From Pomphorhynchus laevis (Eukaryota > Acanthocephala > Palaeacanthocephala > Echinorhynchida > Pomphorhynchidae): 64,000 nt of DNA. This document shows, one piece after another, positions 30,290 through 40,802 of this stretch (position 1 is the first letter of the stretch; every line of letters starts with the position of its first letter). The DNA is taken from the NCBI GenBank assembly GCA_012934845.2, contig WNNJ02002647.1:1-64000 (forward strand), in the 5' to 3' direction. Below the pieces are notes generated by a model that was not told where the DNA came from, ran no database searches, and worked only from the letters and a program-made list of their open reading frames with translations. Both the position numbers and the translations under genes were made by a program.

Positions 30290-31995
30290 AGCCCGGTGAT
30301 TATTCGTCATTTATTCAGACCAAAGTATCCACGTTGCTCTTTCAAACCCCGTCTCCATTCCATCTCACTGCTACTTGCCTTGCCTCATGCTCCCGGAACT
30401 CTCATATTCTCCCTGTTTCATCTGCCGAAGTATCATCTGTCCTCATGTCCTTGCCCAACAAAACCTAACCTGCAGATCCACTACCTACCCTCATTATTAA
30501 ATCCATATGCTCATCGATATCCCCTTTTCTCATCACCTTGTTTAACTCGTCCATCCGCAGTCGTATCTTTCCATCACACTGGAAATCCGCAATCGTTCGT
30601 CCCCTACTAAAGAAACAATAGCTCGACCCCTCCCTTCCTTCTAGCTATCGACCGATTTCACTACTCTCTACTCGTTCTAAGCTCTTAGAAGGCCTCATCT
30701 TAATACAGGTCAACGCTTATCTCTCGTCATCCAATCTGTACCCTCCTTTCCAAACCGCTTTCCGCTCTAATCACTCCACAGAAATCGCCTGCATAAAAGT
30801 GTACAACGACTTACTCATTTCTCGAGACAAGGCTCTATATAGTGTTCTCATCTCCCTCGACCTCTCCTCCGCATTCGACATTGTCGACCACTCCGTCCTC
30901 CTTTCTCGCCTTCGTTATGATTACGGATTTTCTTCCTCCTCCGTAGCATGGTTCGCCTCATACCTATCCGACCGTTCCTTTCGCGTCTGTTCTAATTCAT
31001 CATCCTCCCCTCCCATCCCTATTTTTTGCGGGGTCCCACAAGGTTCAGTCCTAGGTCCTATGCTTTTCTCTCTTCTGCTTGGCGATCTATCTCAGTTTAT
31101 CAAACCTTACTCCTTTAAGGTCATGCAATACGCCGATGACATTGTAATCTATGATCATGCACCCGCACATCGCATACACGATATCGGCATTTCTGCCTCC
31201 AACTGTCTTTCTTCTATCTACAAACGTCTCTCGAATTTCTATCTCGTTCTAAACCCCGACATGTCTAAAATAATGTGGATCCTCTCTCGTAAACTAAACA
31301 TATCTCTTCCCACTGTTTCTTTTGCCTCATCGATCATCCCCATAGTACACAATTTCACTTTCTTAGGATTCCATTTCGATGTTCACCTTTCCCTTAAACC
31401 CTTCGTCAGTGACAAGGTCCGCTCGTCTAACTTAATTCTCCGTGGTATTCACCGTATCCGCCCCCTTATCGACTTCCGTTATTCTATGTCTCTTCTTTCA
31501 TCGCTTATTTTCCCTAAAATCGATTACTGCCTTAGCCTTTTCGCCAATTCTCTAAAATCCATCATCCTACCCCTACAACGCATCATCAACTCCGCCGTTC
31601 GAGTGCTCCTACATCTCCGACGTTTCGACCACACATCTGTCCCAACTAGCCTGGTAACTCCAGTAACCTCCAGTAACTTTTCGTCTCATCGCTGTCGGCT
31701 CCCCATCGTTCATCAACCTCCCTTTCTTAGACGACACTCGTCCCACCTCTCTACCACTGCGTTCGCGTAATTCCCTCTTACTCTACGTTCCTAACTACTC
31801 TAACAACTACGGCATCCGATCCTTGCTAGTTGCCGCCCCACTCGCCTGGAATCAGCTCTCAATCGACGTCCGCCGCGCTCCCTCTTTTATTGCATTCAAA
31901 TTCCGCTTCCGTACTCACCTCCTCGAAACATGATTTAGATTTTTCGTTGTTGTGGTCATATAAGCGTGGGCCGGCACACAATTGCCACTTAAAAA
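30290..31995 (+). mobile_element. LINE-B copy 3, 5'-truncated
   Basis: It starts within the endonuclease-RT linker at about 30,290 and ends with the family 3' UTR (GTCATATAAGCGTGGGCCGG...CACAATTGCCACTT) at about 31,995. It matches the minus-strand copy 1 over its whole length. Its RT frame is the best preserved of the three copies. Confidence 0.9.
30799..31770 (+). CDS. LINE-B reverse transcriptase fragment (323 aa)
   Basis: RT palm and thumb of a CR1/L2-like LINE. Motifs: SVLISLDLSSAFDIVDHSVL (15-34, Asp21), VAWFASYLSDRSF (49-61), IFCGVPQGSVLGP (75-87), QYADDIVIY (110-118) and FTFLGFHFD, SLIFPKIDYCLSLF and LQRIINSAVRVLL further on. The fingers region lies upstream in the same frame (SSYRPISLLSTRSKLL at about 30,640-30,690, FQTAFRSNHSTE near 30,760) behind an in-frame TAG at about 30,620, so the called Met is not the original start. 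The C-terminal end is shifted out of frame near 31,670. Confidence 0.9.
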   Translation: MYNDLLISRDKALYSVLISLDLSSAFDIVDHSVLLSRLRYDYGFSSSSVAWFASYLSDRSFRVCSNSSSSPPIPIFCGVPQGSVLGPMLFSLLLGDLSQFIKPYSFKVMQYADDIVIYDHAPAHRIHDIGISASNCLSSIYKRLSNFYLVLNPDMSKIMWILSRKLNISLPTVSFASSIIPIVHNFTFLGFHFDVHLSLKPFVSDKVRSSNLILRGIHRIRPLIDFRYSMSLLSSLIFPKIDYCLSLFANSLKSIILPLQRIINSAVRVLLHLRRFDHTSVPTSLVTPVTSSNFSSHRCRLPIVHQPPFLRRHSSHLSTTAFA

Positions 31996-32740
31996 ACTAT
32001 ATTTTTAAACCTGACCATTCAACACACTTTGAAAATACGTCGAAGTTGTCTTTTGTTTTAAACACGCATTGTTATGATCCACAATTTGAGAGACAGTGTT
32101 CGCAGTAAGTTGGTTCACCGCACAATAAAATACAAAGGGCAAAACAATCGAGTTGGTGAAGATCACAACCCTCGCGAAAGTGCCGTAATCTCTTCGTAAT
32201 TTCTTCAAGAAATAAGTCGTAGCAAAAGTGTCTATTATATCATTCGTCAGAGTATTCTATAACGGGCGATACGTTCATAAGTATAGATCTATATTTTATT
32301 GGATGAGCTCCTATGAAGGTTGACTACTAAAATGAGGAACACTGCAAATCACGAACCTTGAATTAATTCTTACAGACAATTTTTAATGTATTTTCAGAAT
32401 AGCCTACTTTGATGAATATTGGTCACTCGTTATAGTTAATCAGTCGTGTAGAATGCACTAAATGGGTGGCCTTATGTAATATAAATTTTCGTAGCAATAA
32501 AATGCCTTATACACAACTCGAAAACTTTTTCTATAAGGTAAACCAAAAGTACGGTTTACGAAGCCGAGTAAACGTTTACATTTAATCGCAGAATTTGTGG
32601 TGAAAACAAGTAGTGAGATCAACAAACTCAATTACTTCTGTATTCGATTTGCTTGGAACCTATTGTATCTGATAGTACCCAATCAGTCATTTAATCATTA
32701 AATATTAAAAAATATATTAATTTTTTTAAATCAATCCCAA
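31996..32740. other. No gene recognised
   Basis: Unique sequence downstream of LINE-B copy 3. The 92-codon frame at 31,830-32,108 is an out-of-frame reading of the LINE tail. Confidence 0.5.
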
Positions 32741-32754
32741 GACTTTCATAATAG

Positions 32755-33150
32755 ACCATTAAGAGTTGAAATTAAAATCATTATAAGTGTAAATTAGAGC
32801 CATTAGCAGTTTAAATTAGTGCCATTAGTAGTTTAAATTAAAATCACTGGTGATTTAAAGTATAACCATTAATTGTTTAAATTTAAATCATTAATGGTTT
32901 AAATTAAAACTATAAAGGGTTTAAATTAAAACAATTAAATGTTTAAATTAGAACCATTATAAGTTTTAATTAAAACCATTTGTGGTTTAAATTAAAACCA
33001 TCAAGAATTTAAAACTATTTAGAGATTGAATTAAGAGTTCAAGTAAAAACCGTCAAACGAATGATAAAAATGACCAATTTATTTTGGTCTTGAATATTCT
33101 ATAAGAATGTGGATCGAAGACGCATATAAAATTTCGTACCAAAAATAATA
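32755..33150 (+). repeat. Degenerate minisatellite plus flank, family M copy 2
   Basis: About ten irregular 23-25-base units built on TTTAAATTAAAACCATTA run from 32,755 to 33,010. The flank AACTATTTAGAGATTGAATT...CCGTCAAACGAATGATAA also follows the array at 20.6 kb. Confidence 0.75.
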
Positions 33151-33480
33151 TTTGATATTTAAATGAATTATCAAATATTATCTAATAGAAGCACAGTTAA
33201 TGTCTAACATTGTCTATCAAATTCACCTAAAGTGACTCTTTAGAAAGCAGATTGAACATACACATTATATTTAATTCATGTAATATAGTATGTATCATTA
33301 TATAAATTATATACTGTATTTAATATCAGTATTATATAGTATATACTATATTTAATATGCCAAATTCGGAAGCGATGGGAATAATGCATATATACTAAGC
33401 GAGCTTTTGACTTGTTCAAGATCATTCGATCGCACAGATCACTGTAATTATTTAATGGATACAATAGGGCAGCTCCTACC
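33151..33480. other. No gene recognised
   Basis: AT-rich sequence with TATA/AGTATATA-type simple repeats and no supported gene. Confidence 0.5.
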
Positions 33481-33669
33481 CTAATGCTGGAATAATATTA
33501 CACCACTCGCATTCAGATCAGAGAGTTCGTTCCTCCCCAACACTTTCTTCCAAGTGTTACTGTCTCTAATAACATGAGCATTGAAGTCGCCCAAGCCTGA
33601 AGATTTTCCACGAAGGCTGCGTATTCCGAGATAATGTTGGGAGCAAAGGCACACACAGCAGTTATCCAC
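33481..33669 (-). pseudogene. LINE apurinic-type endonuclease fragment
   Basis: The minus-strand frame contains SGLGDFNAHVIRDSNTWKKV then LGRNELSDLNASGVILF. This is the GDFNA-V catalytic block of RTE/L1-type LINE endonucleases, which normally read GDFNAxVGxD...G.hGLgdlN.nG..Ll.FC. Asp and Asn of GDFN are present. Nothing else of the element is in frame nearby, although an RT block of similar type lies at 36.5 kb. Confidence 0.7.
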
Positions 33670-33923
33670 TTTCCCTCTTTAACTATATAGTCTCAGAGAC
33701 GCGAGCCTTTCGTTCACTGGCTTAGACCTCAGGCCTCCGTAACTCTCTTTCGCCTTTTCGTCCATTGTCTGATACGCCGTTGGAGTCATCGGAGGGATCT
33801 GAGATATTCTATGAAAAGACTATCCCTACATCTGATGCAAGCCAGCCAATTATTTAGCCGTTGATCGACGTATGTCGAATATACGTTGCCTGGGCCGCTC
33901 CACGAAGCGGCTAATTAGCAATA

Positions 33924-33957
33924 GGTGCCAGTTTAATACTTAATCGACTGGCACCTA
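33924..33957. repeat. Perfect 10-bp stem hairpin
   Basis: AGGTGCCAGT and ACTGGCACCT are separated by 14 bases. It lies at the end of the GC-richer block that holds the endonuclease fragment. Confidence 0.8.
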
Positions 33958-34284
33958 GCAACCCTTAAAATTTAATATTAAAATCAAATTATTTATAGAC
34001 TTTAAATAGTGACAATATTGACTTTAAAAAGTGGCTAAAAATAAAACAAAATATTTCAAGAGTTAGAAAAATTAAACTGATATTTTTCAAAAATCAGTTT
34101 TTCCATTTTCTCCATGATCGAAAATCAGTGAAACAAAATATTGTTTATGCATCATTCACCATTTCATCTGCTATATATTTCGACATTATCTCTGATTGAA
34201 TTAATTCAGAAGATATCGGCATATCGAATACATTTTAACTTAAAGATTACTAAAAAATAAATGACTGAACTTACTATATTACTA

Positions 34285-34560
34285 AAAAGTAAACTCTTAA
34301 GTGAACTATTTTATGGATAGTAAACAATATATTCGTTAAGAATAAAGTATTAACCGATAAAGTTTAATCAGAGGAAATACATTATTTACATGTATTTGGC
34401 CCAGATGCAATACAGTGTTGAAGAATAGGGCCCGAAACCTACTAACATAAAAGTTCATTTTGATAACCTTTAATATTTATTCAATTGCATAGCACGTGAT
34501 CCATTAATCGGTTCATATACATGAACAAACATGTTATACTATATTAATCGATTCATGAAG
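34285..34560 (+). repeat. Family C dispersed repeat, copy 4
   Basis: AACTCTTAAGTGAACTATTT and TATGGATAG, then ATCAGAGGAAATACATTATT, ATTTGGCCC, GAATAGGGCCCGAAACC and TTGATAACC. It is diverged in the b' arm (CATAAAAG instead of CATAGCAG). It ends next to the Penelope-like fragment. Confidence 0.7.
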
Positions 34561-34642
34561 ATCTCTGAATATAAAAATTATTTGTTATTAAAAATTTGTT
34601 TCTTTGGCATTTTTATCCACACGAGAAAAAGAGAATTACGTA

Positions 34643-34695
34643 TTTGTTTTATTGACGTTTCGATCCAGCTAGTGATTCTTCTCAAAATTAAGTCT
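34643..34695 (-). ncRNA. Degenerate hammerhead-like motif after Penelope-like ORF
   Basis: On the minus strand, TTGAGAA (for CTGANGA) is followed by GAATC-ACTAGCT-GGATC, then GAAAC-GTC. Stem II has four of five pairs, stem III is two base pairs, and A/T-rich flanks pair as stem I. It lies about 75 bases after the stop of the GIY-YIG-like frame, where Penelope-like elements are known to carry hammerheads in their terminal repeats. Two core bases differ from the consensus. Confidence 0.4.
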
Positions 34696-34770
34696 AAAAT
34701 ACAGTATTACAGCTTTTATATACTATCTAGTCATTTAACATGGAAGAATCACATTTAATGCCTTTCGATC

Positions 34771-35010
34771 TCAGTCCATTGAGTCGTGCGGAAGTTTTAA
34801 ATTGTAATTTGACTTGTTTCCGTCCATCAATATTTCCGTTTTATGAATGTGCAGCGATTCGAGGATTAAGCTTCTAAAGCTGTCAGATTCTTTCTCTAAA
34901 ATTACAACGTTATCGAAATCGATCAGGTGATCGTGCCTTAATGAATGATTCAAGATAGCGGAGGACGCGTCACTTCTTTTACATACATTGAGATGCTCAA
35001 AAAATGCCAA
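34771..35010 (-). pseudogene. Penelope-like element, C-terminal GIY-YIG region (79 aa)
   Basis: SSAILNHSLRHDHLIDFDNV, VILEKESDSFRSLILESLHI and HKTEILMDGNKSNYNLK match the end of Penelope-like polyproteins, which read (AL)-xH...xHxIDxDNVKILD-E...R---ES-xI. This is the tail of the GIY-YIG endonuclease, which cuts target DNA. The rest of the polyprotein is missing: the frame begins at a copy of TTTGTTTCTTTGGCATTTTT (34,998-35,018) that recurs inverted at 34,596-34,616, so the insert is framed by a short inverted repeat. Confidence 0.75.
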
Positions 35011-35020
35011 AGAAACAAAT

Positions 35021-36470
35021 AATGTATTAATTTACGAATCTGAAATAAACTGAAAGAAATTCTGAAGGTATTTCTTCCAAATAAATATTTGTACGTAAAT
35101 AATAGTGCTTCAAATAGTGCTTTGAACTTCCAATACTTTTAATAATAAATGGAAGTTTATATAATCTATATTTATCAGTTTAAATTAAAAGGTTTTTATA
35201 AATTCTTTGTTTGACTTGCAGTTTTTGATTATTACCTAATAATCAAAAAGTCATTTAAGTATAAAATATCATTTCAGTAAATGGTTTTTAAATAAATATC
35301 CACTGCATTTATGAAATATCATCAGAGAAATGCGAGCTGGTTATTAAATTGGTTTTAATTTTGGTTACTGAGAACGGGCTTGTTGGAGATAGAGTGTGCA
35401 TTTTTGGAATTGCCAATTCCAAAAATTGCATTTTAAGAATTGCTAATCGGTTGTAAAACAATTTTATATTAAATATCGCTAATAATTTGTTTAAAATACC
35501 AATCAAAACATCATGAATGCAGTTTAATAAAAGTATTTTTAAAGATACATTAGTTATCAAAGCCTTGAAAGTATCGGGATTCGGTTCCTATTCTGACTTT
35601 GTACAATGATGAGCTTAGTAGATGGATAATTACACTTTGAACGGATCACTTTCTATTAAATAATGTATGCTTATTTATTGTCTACTTGACGATTCCGTGT
35701 GATATCAGACAGAAACGTACGCATAATTCATAATGTATTATAGGTCACTGAACCTTTCGATATATACAAAATAAGAAAAAACATTTAAGTTCTTACTCAT
35801 GCAATCTATCGATCATTAAGCGTAAAATCCTTCTAAATACAGAGTAATGAAATGGATGTTGTAAGCTTCAGCCTGACTGTTGGCAGAACACAATAAATGT
35901 TCTTTCAAAGAAATGCAGATAAATTATCATTGTGATAAGTATATTAAAGAATAAAGTTTCATGTAACTCTGGATTGAGATTGGCAGTTTTCATTCTGGTA
36001 TAATTCGATCGTGATATAAATGCAGACGTAAGTCAAATGAATTATTATGGTGATGCGACATAATAATTTATAATTTAAAGAGACAGACATGGCTGAACAA
36101 TTATAAGAAATTTATACTACAGTTTAACACGTCTACTTTAAACTATAGTTGTGAAATGTTCATTATGGATTAATTTTGCCAGAATGCTGGAAGTCCGTAC
36201 TGTGTGACTAATTCGAAATTATTAGTCTTACAGTAATCTTTCAAGTTCTGAATTGGACAGCACACATATGTAGTTCTAATTGCTGCTTAAGCTGATCTTG
36301 ACTAAAGACAGCTAGTAGAGTTCAATTTTGCTGACGCGAAATTAAGTTTTGATGATTTAAAAACATTATACTATCACGAGCTAACAAATCACATTTCCGA
36401 AGTTTAAAGAGTTCTGACTTTCGTAAACGTTACGTTTGTGATTTTAACGGGAAATAGAGTATGCATTTTT
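35021..36470. other. No gene recognised
   Basis: Unique AT-rich DNA; around 35,170-35,240 it resembles part of family M (GTTTTTATAAATT). An 83-codon minus-strand frame at 35,309-35,560 has no recognisable domain. Confidence 0.45.
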
Positions 36471-36474
36471 ATTA

Positions 36475-36580
36475 ACTTTGTGGGTATCTGCTGTACACAA
36501 AGTCTACGGCTTACCGGATCAAATGCCTTTTCAAAATTTATAAAGACGGAATACAACTGAGCGCTATTTTTAAGGAGCTT
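36475..36580 (-). pseudogene. LINE RT motif fragment
   Basis: Minus-strand codons read QLYSVFINFEKAFDPVSRRL, the first catalytic block of an RTE/L1-like RT (normally LY..FIDFEKAFDSVxR), with Asp replaced by Asn. It may belong with the endonuclease fragment at 33.5 kb. No more of the element is readable. Confidence 0.65.
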
Positions 36581-36714
36581 AAAACAAAATAAATAAAGTG
36601 TTTATTAACAAAATACAACGTTAGATAAACAATAAAAAAAACTAGATCTAGGATAAATTATCACCTTCTTTACTATTTGTCAAACACAACTTCTTTAAAC
36701 ATTTTCATAATTTT

Positions 36715-36870
36715 TCACGACCTCAGGTCCAGATAGATCTGAGCCCCCGGCCGCACCAGCGTTCTGCCTTCCGATTGAACCATTCGGGGTATCTCACCCC
36801 TAAGAGTTCAGTGGACGCGGACTATGGTCGGTAATCTCGAAATGAGAAGCTTTAGAAACATGTTGCGTTG
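36715..36870 (-). mobile_element. LINE-D 3' end fragment
   Basis: ACCTCAGGTCCAGATAGATCTGAGC, GCGTTCTGCCTTCCG and GTGGACGCGGACTATGG match 58,270-58,385 and 62,130-62,260. It is a short 5'-truncated insertion. Confidence 0.8.
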
Positions 36871-37013
36871 GATAATTATCCAATGCAACAAGTAATAAGT
36901 GTTATAATAATAAAACGTATGCCAAGATCAGCCTGGAAAGGATTAGCTTGCTCTAATCACCTAATCGTTCTGAAGTTATAATTTATAAATAAATTATAAT
37001 AACATTACATATC

Positions 37014-37111
37014 ATTGACAAATTAAGCTGAAGGAACTACGTTTTATCATAATTGATTTTTTTATTTTATTTTGTATCCACTTTCATTTTGATGTTGGTG
37101 TAGTCATTGTA
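37014..37111 (+). repeat. Inverted repeat arm, LINE-A 3' end in plus orientation
   Basis: It is the reverse complement of 37,297-37,395 with one length difference in an A/T run. It begins with the last codons of LINE-A (IDKLS and stop) and continues about 80 bases into the 3' UTR. Confidence 0.9.
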
Positions 37112-37377
37112 ATTCTCATTCATGTTATGAATGAGAATTTATGATTATTAAACTAATTTGATGGTTTTAAATATTAAAACATATTAAAAAATATTTTATA
37201 AAAATATTTTATCTGAGCGATTTATTTTACAACAATTGAAATTTTAGGGCTTTTACGCCTCCGCGCCTTTCGGCTGTACAAGTCTAAAGAACAAAATACA
37301 ATGACTACACCAACATCAAAATGAAAGTGGATACAAAATAAAATAAAAAAAATCAATTATGATAAAACGTAGTTCCT

Positions 37378-37614
37378 TCAGCTTAATTTGTCAATTTGTT
37401 CCAAGCTTATAGTTTCCAAATATATACACTGGAAAACGTGATTAAGATCCTGACACCTCTCCAAACAGAACTTGCATCTACAAGTTGAGCTCCTGTCATG
37501 CACCCCACCTTTTTCACAAAACTTCCTATGGTATCCATTCGTTGATACGCATGCTATAAGGTGGCGTTTCGAGAAGTTTGGCAATTTCCAGTCAGATTGC
37601 TTCATTGCTGGCAT
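37378..37614 (-). pseudogene. LINE-A C-terminal Cys/His tail (78 aa)
   Basis: GYHRKFCEKGGVHDRSSTCR, CKFCLERC and LNHVFQC form a CCHC-like knuckle at the very C-terminus, with IDKLS before the stop. LINE-A copy 1 has the same arrangement near 27.5-27.65 kb. The function of such knuckles is presumed nucleic-acid binding. Confidence 0.7.
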
Positions 37615-37788
37615 CTCGTAATATTCATATGATATTCCCTGTATTTTATCACGCCATATGTGGGTGTATGCCTGATAATTCTATGTATTCACTAGCGAGA
37701 ATCTTTCTTTTGATATCCATAATGTAAGTTGTTGTTTTGTGAACATAGCAACAATCCTTGATAAAGATTTCTGCGATAAGCATAAATA

Positions 37789-38088
37789 TCACTTGAGAAA
37801 ATACCATTTTGCTTTATCGAGTGTTTCTATATTTTGAACAGTCAGGTCTTCCCAAATTGTTTGTAATCCATACGTTATTATAGGCTCAAGCATAATCCTA
37901 AGAGTCATGAGTCCCTTAAGAGACATTTTTTTAAAATTCGAAAAACACGATATTCTCGTTGCCAATTTGCATCTGACGTTATTTAGGTGTTCCGAAAATG
38001 ACAAGCTTGACGTGAGCGTCACGCCTAAATACGGAAATGATGCCGCCGTTTCTATTGATTTGTCTGCTAATATGAGTTTGTCTTCCAA
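37789..38088 (-). pseudogene. LINE-A post-RT fragment (99 aa)
   Basis: FPYLGVTLTSSLSFSEHLNN, RCKLATRISCFSNF and LRIMLEPIITYGLQTIWEDL follow the LINE order YLG..l...l.f..H......K.......l........a......P...YG...W. It continues the palm fragment after a frame break. Confidence 0.75.
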
Positions 38089-38106
38089 AGCGAGGCTTCC
38101 ACCTGA

Positions 38107-38301
38107 TCAAAATTTTACCATTTTTGTTTTATCAACGTTAACTCTTAACTTGTTCTCAATGTAGTATCGATGAAGATTCGTTAAAGCTGTATGCACATCA
38201 TTTATATTGTTTAACAATATTACTAAGTCATCAGCGTGTATGACTATGTGTATTGCTGCATTTCCATTCAAAATATACAAAGGTAAAAATATTTTATACA
38301 A
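38107..38301 (-). pseudogene. LINE-A RT palm fragment (64 aa)
   Basis: IHIVIHADDLVILLNNINDV, then HTALTNLHRYYIENKLRVN and VDKTKMVKF. The catalytic box is HADD instead of YADD, followed by the usual ...L...Y...N.L.VN..KTK.M.F block. Confidence 0.75.
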
Positions 38302-38689
38302 AATATTTTAATATTTTTAGGTTAGTATAAAAGTCAATCTCTGTATAAATTAAATTTCACATAATATGTAAATTAAAAAAATAAATACAGATATTAGAAT
38401 TATAAGACGATTAATTTCATTATATTATGTTTAAATTTATAACATTATATGATAATAATAAATATAATATAATAAAATATATTATAATTATAATATTATT
38501 ATAAAATATTATAATAATATAATATTATATTTATGAATTTGTAGCATTATTTCATGTTTGAATTTATAACATTAAATATATTAAAAGGACTTGACTGCTT
38601 ACCCAAATGTACGAATCATTTTTATATTATTTTATATTATTAATCATTTTTATATTATTTTTTATATTAATAAATAGTATATTTTGTTA

Positions 38690-38965
38690 CTTTGCCGATG
38701 TCACAAAAAATATTGCTTTTAAATTACACTCAAATATATTTGCATAATATCGAAATTGTAAAATAACAATACAATTATTAAATATTTCTTTCAACATACA
38801 CTCAAATATATTTTCATAATATGGTAATTGTAATATAACAATATAAGTTATTAAATTATAAGTTTCCCGATCAAATTGAGACGTTTCGCGACCAAAGGGA
38901 TACTTTATCAAAGTGAAACGTTTTCTACTCAAAGTGCTACTTTTCCCGATCAAATTGAGACTTTT
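38690..38965. repeat. Imperfect duplications
   Basis: CACTCAAATATATTTGCATAATAT recurs about 75 bases later as a near copy, and CCCGATCAAATTGAGAC occurs twice (about 38,868 and 38,946). Confidence 0.65.
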
Positions 38966-39299
38966 TTAAAATTTTATTTTATAGACCTTTCTGGTGAAAA
39001 ATAAACTGAATTAAAAACTTGGAAAGGGAGACGGTAATCGATAAAACATTAAATGACGAATCACATAGTTCTAAAGGTAGTTCTTTGAACTTAAATAGAA
39101 AATCTGTCGGGCCAATGGTCAACAATTTCTTTAATACAAGTCAAACATATCCGTTGTCTCCTGACGGAAATAGAAACATATCCGCTGTCTTCTTACGGAA
39201 ATAGAAACATATCCGCTGTATTCTGATGAAAATAGAAAATCAAAATTGAGCCAAAAGGAACAAAAGGAAGTTATTATATCATAATATCTGTTTCAAAAA

Positions 39300-39960
39300 C
39301 AGATACGCTAGATCCTTGTTTGAGGAAATCCTCATATACTCTTAAAAATGTATACTGATTCCTGAACGCAGAAATTGTGAGGATACAATCAAAGTAAGAT
39401 TTATACATGCATCGTTATTTCGATTATTAATCAAATATTATATTCTTAGTTTTGATCGATTACGAATAAATACACCTGCAACAATTCAAATTCTTCGAGA
39501 AGTAGAAACATTATGTATAGTTATAAATAAATATTGATATATTACAAAATTCATGAAGGCATTGTTGTGTAGATATCAAAATTGCTTTATTAATCTGAAA
39601 TAAACTTGTGCCCATAATGAAATTAATAATTCAGTGTTTACTTTAGATAATGCATGTATTCATCATTATAAATGATTGAATTAAACAATTGAAAATATGA
39701 ATATAAAATTATTATTTATCTCACCACATTCACCTTTTTAAAATCCAATTGAAAATATATTCTCGGTATGGAAGAATAGTGTTATAAGAGGTAAGGCAAA
39801 AAATAAGTAGAGTTGCGAAACTTGATATCAGATAGTTTTCAGAAAATTTTACATGAACATTTTACAGCTTCTATAATGAATAATGGCAATAAGTCTTCAA
39901 GTATAGAAGTTATTGATGAATAACTTCTCTGGAAGAATTTGTGCGATTTTGAGCAATAAG
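39300..39960 (+). pseudogene. Tc1/mariner-like transposase relic
   Basis: Near 39,630-39,800 one plus-strand frame reads NSVFTLDNACIHHYK...ENMNIKLLFISPHSPF then NPIENIFSVWKNSVIRGKAK. These are the second catalytic Asp (LDNA-IHH) and the Glu box (SPxSPFxNPIEN), with 34 residues between D and E, the spacing of Tc1-like DD34E enzymes. Three in-frame stops lie within this block and the first catalytic Asp was not found, so it is dead. The frame at 39,019-39,204 may be an upstream part but has no diagnostic motif. No clear terminal inverted repeats were found. Confidence 0.7.
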
Positions 39961-40199
39961 CTTATTTTCTAGTTTTGTAAAAATAAGCTAATTCTAAAAA
40001 TAAACGTTGTAAAATAAAAAATATCAAAATAAATGAAATAATAAATTAATGTAAACATGATTTTAGATAAAAATACTGATAATCATTAAATTTTAAATCA
40101 TAATGTTTTTTTTGTAAATTAGCATTTACTGATTGGGAATGAACTTTTAGGACTTTGATTTTTCAAATTAAGACTTTTTATATTTTACAGTAAAATGCA

Positions 40200-40755
40200 A
40201 TATTGTACAACAGAGAAATTATTTATAAATAAATTGAGTCTACGTGTTTTATGACTCAGTATAACTGAGTCTACATATTATTTATTATTTATAAATGAAA
40301 AATAATGCTAAATACAAAATAAATGGTCAAATAATAAATAGTTAAATAATTATAAATATTATAAATAATATTATAATTATTAATATTATTGTTATATAAA
40401 TTTTATATAATTTATATCAAGTTAAAATTTAAAATAAAATATGATGACCATTAATCCTTATCAGGATAAAGATTAATGGTCATCTGAAGTATCTGCTATG
40501 TTATCATGTTTCGGCCACGATTCCTCGACCCAACATAGCAGCGCGGCCAACTACATGCTAATGGCGTATTTCTTCCGAAGAAATTTGATTATTTAGTATT
40601 TTATTCTTATACAAAATATATTATTTATTATCCATCCATAAAAATTTTTGCATAATAGTTTAAATAAATTTTTAATAATATCGCGTTGATTTATATATTT
40701 TACTATTTTCTGTTTGATTTTATTTTTGTGTTTAAATTAAAACACAATTTTTGTG
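40200..40755 (-). repeat. Family C dispersed repeat, copy 5, next to an RT-like fossil
   Basis: Minus orientation: AAACAGAAAATAGTAAAATA left end, TTATGGATGGATAATAAATA, GCATGTAGTTGGCC, GCTGCTATGTTGGGTCGAGG, GTGGCCGAAACATGATAAC, ATAGCAG, CAGATGACC and the AT-rich body ending in ACGTAGACTCAA-like sequence. It begins about 50 bases after the stop of the RT-like frame at 40,803. Confidence 0.75.
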
Positions 40756-40802
40756 TTTAAAATTTTTTATTAATGTGTATCTATTAAATTATTTAAATGA
40801 TT

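Larger units (their letters stand above)
37240..38330 (-). mobile_element. LINE-A copy 2, 5'-truncated
   Basis: Reading the minus strand: RT palm with HADD (38,301-38,107), post-RT region (38,088-37,789), Cys/His tail (37,614-37,378) and 3' UTR to about 37,240 ending GGAGGCGTAAAAGCCC. The three frames are separated by breaks. The 3' end pairs with an inverted copy at 37,014-37,111. Confidence 0.8.

Noticed and set aside
31830-32108. 92-codon frame at the end of LINE-B copy 3
   Set aside because: Its first part is the LINE tail read out of frame and the rest is downstream non-coding sequence.
38860-40195. Terminal inverted repeats for the Tc1/mariner-like relic
   Set aside because: TCAAATTGAGACTTTTT near 38,950 and TCAAATTAAGACTTTTT near 40,165 are in direct, not inverted, orientation.
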